Of a stretch of 10,989 bases of DNA, positions 1 through 4,786 are shown in pieces. The notes below the pieces were generated by a model that was given only the letters and a program-made list of their open reading frames with translations, had not been told where the DNA came from and searched no databases. The position numbers and the translations under genes were made by a program. Source of the stretch: Candidatus Sphingobacterium stercoripullorum (GTDB taxonomy: Bacteria > Bacteroidota > Bacteroidia > Sphingobacteriales > Sphingobacteriaceae); the NCBI GenBank assembly GCA_019114715.1, contig DXEZ01000038.1:1-10989 (forward strand), read 5' to 3'. Every line of letters begins with the position of its first letter. Within the stretch, counting starts at the first letter, position 1.

Positions 1-272
1 CCGCCTTTTTACTGCTGAAGCACAAATCCCCCAAAGAGCAACTGGGGAAATACTTTTTCTTATTTAAACAGAAAGAATCGCTGAAGATATACCCCATCAA
101 TGGGATGTTCTTACTGCTTATTCCCGTTGCCTTATTATTTGTAGCCTACTTGATCAAAAAATTTCGGATTATGATTGTCATCCTGTTGCTCATTGGCGGC
201 TACTTGTATTTCTACAAAGGATTGGACCTGAGCACACTTTTTGAAAGTGCGCTAATGAATCTCAAAAGGTAA
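1..272 (+). CDS. C-terminal fragment of an unrecognised inner-membrane protein
   Basis: The reading frame is open from the left edge of the window (first full codon at position 3) and ends at TAA 270-272, giving 89 visible residues. The start lies outside the window. The fragment has a basic stretch (KHKSPKEQ, then KQKESLK), followed by two hydrophobic segments at about fragment residues 34-51 (GMFLLLIPVALLFVAYLI) and 56-71 (IMIVILLLIGGYLYFY). A short KKFR turn separates them, and a short polar tail ends in NLKR. This pattern fits the last two transmembrane helices of an inner-membrane protein with a basic loop. I do not recognise the family, and no catalytic motif is visible. The gene converges on tamL with no intergenic base, so any transcription terminator must lie inside one of the two coding regions. 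That it is a real gene is supported by the clean membrane-protein composition up to the stop codon. Confidence 0.6.
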   Translation, partial: AFLLLKHKSPKEQLGKYFFLFKQKESLKIYPINGMFLLLIPVALLFVAYLIKKFRIMIVILLLIGGYLYFYKGLDLSTLFESALMNLKR

Positions 273-2624
273 TTAAAAAGGCAAGCCCACTCCGAAGTTA
301 TACTGTATAAAACCGTACCTATCGGGCTGGTGAGTTTGATAAAATTCTCTTTTAAATTCGCGGCTATTGAACAGCTCTTTGATCACCCACTGCTTGCTGC
401 CTGAGAACTGCGGGTCTTTGACCTTTAGTCCGGCATCTAGGCGAATCACAAAGTAGTTCATATCGATGCGGAGCCCAAAGCCTGTGCCTATAGCCAGGTG
501 GTCGTATAGCCTGTCGAGCCTAAAGTGCCCGTCGGGGTTTAGCTCATTTTCCTCTATCCTCCAGATGTTCCCCACATCAATGAAAGTCGCTCCATTAAGT
601 TTCGCCCCCCAGAAGTTATTCAGTAACCGGAAGCGGTATTCTGAGTTCACCTCCAGCTTCAGCTCACCCAGCTGGTCTAAGTTCCTCAAGTTTAACCTGA
701 GGTTTTCTGGTAGCACGTCTCTGTTGTAGCCTCCCGGACCGAGGGTCCTCGCCTGCCAGGCCCGGATACCGTTCATCCCGCCAGCAAAGAAGCTCTTCTC
801 AAAGATGAGTAGCGATGAATTATTACCATAAGGAACCGCCACGCCGGAGTTAAAGCGAAATACCAGCTGCTTATTTCCTCCTAGGGGAATGTACTTCCTA
901 TAATCGGCCTCTACTTTGGCATACTGCAAATAAGGGACATTAAACAACTGCCTCTCCCCTTGCGCGTTGCTCTTGAAGTTAAAGACCTCACTCATGGCGC
1001 TCAGCAGATTTCCGCTAAGTTCCACCATCCCCCGAAAGTAATTAAATCTATCGTTGGTAAATAACTTGGGTGAGTTATAGGTATAGGTATATTGCGCGCC
1101 GAGGCCAAAATACTCGCGGTTATTACTCGTTACATACAGCAAATAACCGTCTTCAATCAGCTGATTGGCAAAATCATCGTCTAGCCTACCGAACCTATAT
1201 TCCGCCATAATCGGCGTAAAGGAGTGCATCTTATGGGTAGACTCATACCAGGTGTAGTTTAAGGTGTTCACTACATAGCGGTTGGTATAGGTCTGCTGCT
1301 GGGTGAATAGCTGCAAACTGGAAGAAAAGGTGGTCCTTGGAAGTCCAAACTTACCTACACTGCGCGTGCGAAATGGCACCATTAGTCTCGGCACCACTAG
1401 GTTTACCCCCAGTTGAATATCGTTATTGAATACCCTTTGCGATAGTTTCCCTCCAAGGCGTGGATCAAAAAGTAATCCGTAACCCACTTTAATCTCTAAA
1501 TTTTCGGAGCCTCCAAAAATATTCCTATGGGTGAATGTATTGGCGACATTAAAGCCACTCAGGCCCGAACTGAAGGTATACTCCCCTTCGATCTGATTGC
1601 CCATTACTGACCTGGGGATCAACTCATAATGCATAAACAAGCGCCCCGAGTCTACCTTCTCATAATCCACCTTAACACTGCGAAATCCATTCATCTCATA
1701 CAGCCTGTCGTAGCTCAAGTTCTCCAGGTTTAAGTTGTAGGCATCTCCACTTTTCACAAACAAGTACCTGCCGATGGGCCCTGCTTTAAACTTACCGGTT
1801 TGATCGTGAAACATAAAGCCATCGTGCTGCTCCCAGGGCTCCTCTTCCAAAGGACGCGAGGAATCGTTCGCCGTTTTGATATGTAGGTACACCGAATCCA
1901 CCAGGTATCGTGTATGACCTACCTGCTCTTTGGGGTTTTCTATCTGAATCAATAAATCGGCTTGCTCAGGATAATTAGTGGTATCTACTCCCACCCGCAT
2001 GTACGGCCTAAAGTAATCGTAATAGCCGTGGTTCCTAAACACCTGGTAGGCCCTTTCCCTTTCTTGAATTAGATCGGAAACATCGTACTGCTTCCCCTTG
2101 CTGATGGTTGACTGGGGCATGACCTGTTCCTTATAGAGGCGGTTTAAGGCATCATCCTGGATTTCCCGCTGCACCTCTCCCACTTGATAGGCCTCTTGCA
2201 GCTCCGCCTGGAAATATATTTTTGCCCTTTTATTATTCACCTCAACCTTGGGGGTGACCTGCGCATTAAAGTACCCTTTGTTTTGCAAGAAAGACTGTAT
2301 CTGGCGGGAGGACCAATCCACTGCCGAGGAGTCCAGAAGCCGCGGCGGCTCGCCAACATTCCTGCGGGATTGCAGGGGCTTGTATTTACCGCTGCGCGTA
2401 TTGAAAAAGTTATATATAAATAGGTTAAGTCGTGAATTGGGCCTAATTTCATTGGATATATAAGAGCCTGAAGACTCCTTTAATTCCGCTGGCACCTCTT
2501 GGACTTCACTTCTAACGACCAAAGCCTGGTCGTCTTCCAAATATTTAGCAGTACGGCAGGATGCTAAAAATAGAAGTAAAAACACTATTATTGCACCTAT
2601 TATTGTCGGTCTTTTATTAATCAT
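273..2624 (-). CDS. tamL: TamL-type outer-membrane assembly lipoprotein (Omp85/BamA superfamily)
   Basis: This 783-residue protein belongs to the Omp85 superfamily. In Bacteroidota, TamL is the lipidated counterpart of TamA and is thought to work with TamB in outer-membrane protein or lipid assembly. Residues 1-23 form a lipoprotein signal peptide: a basic start (KR), a hydrophobic core, and lipobox L20-A-S-C23. The next residues, TAKYL, resemble the usual TamL N-terminus. Residues about 100-340 are POTRA-like, with repeated GYF/GYYDY and 'NGFRSVKVDYE' elements typical of POTRA strands. From about 345 to the end is a 16-strand-type beta-barrel with alternating patterns, a lid-loop motif G-I-R-A-W at 619-623, DVGNIW at 683-688, and a C-terminal phenylalanine (GVGLPF) as expected for a beta-signal. 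The length is normal for the family. No tamB lies beside it. Its start is five bases from the divergent methyltransferase start, and no Shine-Dalgarno sequence is visible. Confidence 0.9.
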   Translation of the reverse strand: MINKRPTIIGAIIVFLLLFLASCRTAKYLEDDQALVVRSEVQEVPAELKESSGSYISNEIRPNSRLNLFIYNFFNTRSGKYKPLQSRRNVGEPPRLLDSSAVDWSSRQIQSFLQNKGYFNAQVTPKVEVNNKRAKIYFQAELQEAYQVGEVQREIQDDALNRLYKEQVMPQSTISKGKQYDVSDLIQERERAYQVFRNHGYYDYFRPYMRVGVDTTNYPEQADLLIQIENPKEQVGHTRYLVDSVYLHIKTANDSSRPLEEEPWEQHDGFMFHDQTGKFKAGPIGRYLFVKSGDAYNLNLENLSYDRLYEMNGFRSVKVDYEKVDSGRLFMHYELIPRSVMGNQIEGEYTFSSGLSGFNVANTFTHRNIFGGSENLEIKVGYGLLFDPRLGGKLSQRVFNNDIQLGVNLVVPRLMVPFRTRSVGKFGLPRTTFSSSLQLFTQQQTYTNRYVVNTLNYTWYESTHKMHSFTPIMAEYRFGRLDDDFANQLIEDGYLLYVTSNNREYFGLGAQYTYTYNSPKLFTNDRFNYFRGMVELSGNLLSAMSEVFNFKSNAQGERQLFNVPYLQYAKVEADYRKYIPLGGNKQLVFRFNSGVAVPYGNNSSLLIFEKSFFAGGMNGIRAWQARTLGPGGYNRDVLPENLRLNLRNLDQLGELKLEVNSEYRFRLLNNFWGAKLNGATFIDVGNIWRIEENELNPDGHFRLDRLYDHLAIGTGFGLRIDMNYFVIRLDAGLKVKDPQFSGSKQWVIKELFNSREFKREFYQTHQPDRYGFIQYNFGVGLPF

Positions 2625-2629
2625 TCGCT
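2625..2629. promoter_or_regulatory. Five-base divergent start-to-start junction
   Basis: Only TCGCT separates the ATG of tamL (minus strand, 2624-2622) from the ATG of the RNA methyltransferase (plus strand, 2630). Both starts are well supported: the tamL start gives a complete lipoprotein signal peptide, and the methyltransferase start gives the usual short lead into its first helix. The promoter and leader of each gene must therefore lie within the other's coding sequence. I found no full TTG-N20-TAnnTTTG promoter for either direction. The best partial matches are TATATTTT, on the minus strand within the methyltransferase gene, and TATTATTG at 2598-2605. Confidence 0.8.
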
Positions 2630-3382
2630 ATGATATCTAAAGCACAGATTTCTTTTGTAACTTCTCTTCAACAGAAAAAATATAGAAAACAACACCAACT
2701 TTTTGTTGTTGAGGGCTATAAGTCTATTGTTGAATTTATCCAATCCCCACTATACGCTGTCCGGCAAATATATTGCACGGCTAAGTTCAGCGCAAAAATC
2801 GATAAAATCTCTGGGAATATAAAATACGAAGAAATAAGCGAAACGGACCTTAAAAAAATCAGCAGCCTGAAGACTCCCCAAGGAGTTCTCGCGCTGGTAG
2901 AAATTCCCGAAAGCAGGCCAGTAGCACTGGGGGCACTAAACGGTGAGTACACCTTTGTTTTGGACGACCTCCAAGACCCGGGGAACCTGGGAACCATCAT
3001 ACGGACATTGGATTGGTTTGGCTTTAATAAAATCATCTGCTCTTTAGAAACTGTAGAGGCATATAACCCCAAGGTGGTGCAAGCGAGCATGGGATCGCTG
3101 AGTAGGGTCAGCGTAATGTATGAGGACCTCCAGGACCTGTATAAGCGGGTAGATGGACTGCCTATTTACGCTACTGCATTAAACGGCTCTTCGATCTACC
3201 AGGACACCTGGGCGGCCCCCGGGCTGATTGTCCTTGGGAATGAAGGCCAGGGGATTTCGGAAGTTTCTCTAGAAGCATCGACCACTAAAATAAATATCCC
3301 CAAGCTTGGGCAGGCAGAGTCACTCAATGTCGCTATAGCGACTACCGTCTTTTGTTCGGAAATAGCGCGTAAGAAGCTTTAA
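2630..3382 (+). CDS. TrmH/SpoU-family RNA 2'-O-methyltransferase
   Basis: This 250-residue SPOUT-class enzyme transfers a methyl group from S-adenosylmethionine to a ribose 2'-OH in rRNA or tRNA. Residues 1-95 form the L30e-like RNA substrate-binding domain (Q15-KKYR-KQHQLFVVEGYKSI, then KTPQGVLALVE at 81-91). Residues about 105-250 form the trefoil-knot catalytic domain with all three SpoU motifs. Motif 1 is DPGNLGTIIRT at 116-126, with the conserved N119 and R125. Motif 2 is VLGNEGQGIS at 201-210. Motif 3 is ESLNVAIATTVFCSEIAR at 230-247. An intermediate N-PKVVQASMGSLSRV stretch at 146-160 is also typical. The architecture resembles RlmB/TsnR-like 23S rRNA enzymes, but the target nucleotide cannot be read from the sequence, so no symbol is given. 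The gene is divergent from tamL and precedes the MFS gene by 43 bases. That gene has its own promoter, so read-through is possible but not required. Confidence 0.92.
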   Translation: MISKAQISFVTSLQQKKYRKQHQLFVVEGYKSIVEFIQSPLYAVRQIYCTAKFSAKIDKISGNIKYEEISETDLKKISSLKTPQGVLALVEIPESRPVALGALNGEYTFVLDDLQDPGNLGTIIRTLDWFGFNKIICSLETVEAYNPKVVQASMGSLSRVSVMYEDLQDLYKRVDGLPIYATALNGSSIYQDTWAAPGLIVLGNEGQGISEVSLEASTTKINIPKLGQAESLNVAIATTVFCSEIARKKL

Positions 3383-3389
3383 GCCTAGG

Positions 3390-3420
3390 TTGAATAAAAA
3401 CTTGTAATTCACTACCTTTG
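3390..3420 (+). promoter_or_regulatory. Bacteroidota-type promoter for the MFS gene
   Basis: TTG at 3390-3392 is followed by exactly 20 bases and then TACCTTTG at 3413-3420. This is a full match to the Bacteroidota primary-sigma consensus (-33 TTG, about 19-21 bp, -7 TAnnTTTG). The -7 box ends five bases before the ATG at 3426. Transcription should therefore start at or almost at the start codon. Confidence 0.75.
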
Positions 3421-3425
3421 CAGGC

Positions 3426-4616
3426 ATGGTTAGAAAAAAGGAAGCCTCCATTTACACCTGGCAATTCATCCTCCTGTGCTTAAGCTCACTACTATTTTCT
3501 GCCAGCTTTAATATGATCATCCCCGAGCTACCAGATTACCTCAGCTCACTGGGTGGCGCACAGCACAAGGGACTAATCATTGCACTTTTCACATTAACAG
3601 CAGGAATATCCAGACCTTTTAGTGGTAAGCTGACCGATAAATGGGGACGTGTACCGGTAATGGCTGTAGGCTCTTTAGTGTGCTTTGTTTGTGGATTCCT
3701 CTATCCGATACTTACCAGTGTAGCAGGCTTTTTTTTGCTCCGCTTAATTCACGGTTTTTCCACAGGCTTCAAGCCTACGGCGACCGCAGCTTACATTGCC
3801 GATATCATCCCCTCGAATCGATGGGGAGAGGCGGTAGGTATGCACGGACTGTGTTTCGCGCTGGGCGGCTCGATAGGCCCGTCGATTGGGAGTACCGTTG
3901 CACTACATTTTGGGTTGAATACCTTATTTTATGTATCCTCAGCATTTGCCCTATTATCCATAGTTATTGTGATGTACATGAAGGAGACGCTTAAAGAAAA
4001 GGAGTCTTTTTCCCTAGCGATGATGAAAATTTCTAGGTCTGATATCATCGATATGAGAGTTATTCCTGCAGGGATCATCACCCTACTAACCTATACGGCT
4101 TACGGCACCATCTTAACGTTAATTCCCGACTGGAGCGGGTACTTGGACATTAAAAACAAAGGTCTGTTTTTTACGACCTTCACCCTAGCATCCATTGGTA
4201 TACGATTTGTCTCGGGTAAAGTGGCCGATCGCTATGGCAGGACAAAGGTTATTACCGTGGGGCTTATCATCACTATCTCTTCGCTGCTATTTGTTAGTAT
4301 TGCCTCTAGCGTAGAGCGCCTTATTTTGAGCGCTTGCTTATACGGCATTGGTACGGGCGTCCTATCGCCAGCAGTAAACGCATGGACTATAGATCTCAGC
4401 CACCCTCAGTTTAGAGGCCGGGCGATGGCTACCATGTACATAGCCCTAGAAGCAGGGATAGGCATGGGTGCCTTAATATCTGGGTATTTATACCAAGATG
4501 TCATCACTAGGGTTCCTAAGCTATTTTTCTACAATGCCTTTATTTTAATCCTTGCGCTGAGCTATATATTAATTTATCAAATCAGGCAGCGAAAAAACAT
4601 GGTCTCCTCGAGCTAA
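3426..4616 (+). CDS. Major facilitator superfamily transporter (12-TM, DHA1-like efflux type)
   Basis: This 396-residue integral membrane protein has the hydrophobicity expected of 12 transmembrane helices in two six-helix halves. The central cytoplasmic loop lies at about 186-210 (KETLKEKE...). The MFS motif A is present in both halves between helices 2/3 and 8/9: SGKLTDKWGRVPV at 67-78, and SGKVADRYGRTKV at 263-275. The first helix ends with the N-MIIPELPDYL pattern of drug/metabolite:proton antiporters. R106 in the fourth helix (LLRLIHGFSTGFKPTATAAYIAD) is the usual charged residue there, and the GGSIGPSIG at 147-155 resembles the helix-5 motif C of antiporters. Export by proton antiport is therefore likely, but the substrate is unknown. 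The start is the first Met and gives a short basic N-terminus before helix 1; the next Met (30) lies inside that helix. The gene has its own promoter. Confidence 0.88.
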   Translation: MVRKKEASIYTWQFILLCLSSLLFSASFNMIIPELPDYLSSLGGAQHKGLIIALFTLTAGISRPFSGKLTDKWGRVPVMAVGSLVCFVCGFLYPILTSVAGFFLLRLIHGFSTGFKPTATAAYIADIIPSNRWGEAVGMHGLCFALGGSIGPSIGSTVALHFGLNTLFYVSSAFALLSIVIVMYMKETLKEKESFSLAMMKISRSDIIDMRVIPAGIITLLTYTAYGTILTLIPDWSGYLDIKNKGLFFTTFTLASIGIRFVSGKVADRYGRTKVITVGLIITISSLLFVSIASSVERLILSACLYGIGTGVLSPAVNAWTIDLSHPQFRGRAMATMYIALEAGIGMGALISGYLYQDVITRVPKLFFYNAFILILALSYILIYQIRQRKNMVSSS

Positions 4617-4638
4617 TAACATAAAAACAAACCTCTTA

Positions 4639-4667
4639 GCTATTTTATTCAGCCTGTTGGAAATAGC
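4639..4667 (+). terminator. Weak hairpin after the MFS gene
   Basis: GCTATTT at 4639-4645 pairs with AAATAGC at 4661-4667 across a 15-base loop, starting 22 bases after the MFS stop codon. The stem is short and AT-rich and has no clear T-tract behind it, so it is only a tentative termination or 3'-end-protecting structure. Confidence 0.25.
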
Positions 4668-4727
4668 AGCATTAAAAAACAAAGTATTATACTTTCATCC
4701 ACTAGCAAAAGGAGTGAAAAGATTTTG

Positions 4728-4735
4728 TAATTTTG
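4728..4735 (+). promoter_or_regulatory. Candidate -7 element for parC
   Basis: TAATTTTG at 4728-4735 matches the Bacteroidota -7 box TAnnTTTG exactly and would leave a leader of roughly 45 bases before the parC ATG. No TTG lies at the expected distance upstream, so the call rests on the -7 box alone. The element runs directly into GGAGGT, as at the candidate ddh promoter. Confidence 0.4.
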
Positions 4736-4748
4736 GGAGGTCTCGGAC

Positions 4749-4779
4749 TTGTTACTTTTAGGTAACCTTATTATATTGT
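4749..4779 (+). promoter_or_regulatory. Alternative start-proximal promoter and inverted repeat before parC
   Basis: TTG at 4749-4751 is followed by 20 bases and TATATTGT at 4772-4779, which fits the -7 consensus imperfectly (TA..TT kept, last two bases wrong). The box ends seven bases before the parC ATG, a layout like that of the MFS promoter. Between the two elements lies an inverted repeat, GTTAC (4751-4755) and GTAAC (4762-4766), which could be an operator half-site pair or simply a small stem in a longer leader. The rest of the 4617-4786 gap is AT-rich with no gene that I can support. Confidence 0.25.
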
Positions 4780-4786
4780 TTCCATC

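Noticed and set aside
271..292. T-run after a GGC/GCC inverted pair at the tamL 3' end, read on the minus strand
   Set aside because: The possible stem has only a two-base loop and three pairs, which cannot form a stable terminator hairpin.
2586..2605. Direct repeat TATTATTG x2, resembling two -7 boxes before the methyltransferase
   Set aside because: The repeat is explained by the Ile-Ile codon pairs of the tamL signal peptide (IIGAII), differs from TAnnTTTG, and has no TTG at the right distance.
2716..3090. 124-codon minus-strand open frame inside the methyltransferase gene
   Set aside because: It overlaps conserved methyltransferase motif 1 coding sequence and has no recognisable features; it is a shadow frame.
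3299..3310. Perfect 12-bp palindrome CCCAAGCTTGGG
   Set aside because: It lies within the conserved methyltransferase motif 3 lead-in (IPKLGQ), far from any promoter or gene end; most likely a coding coincidence.
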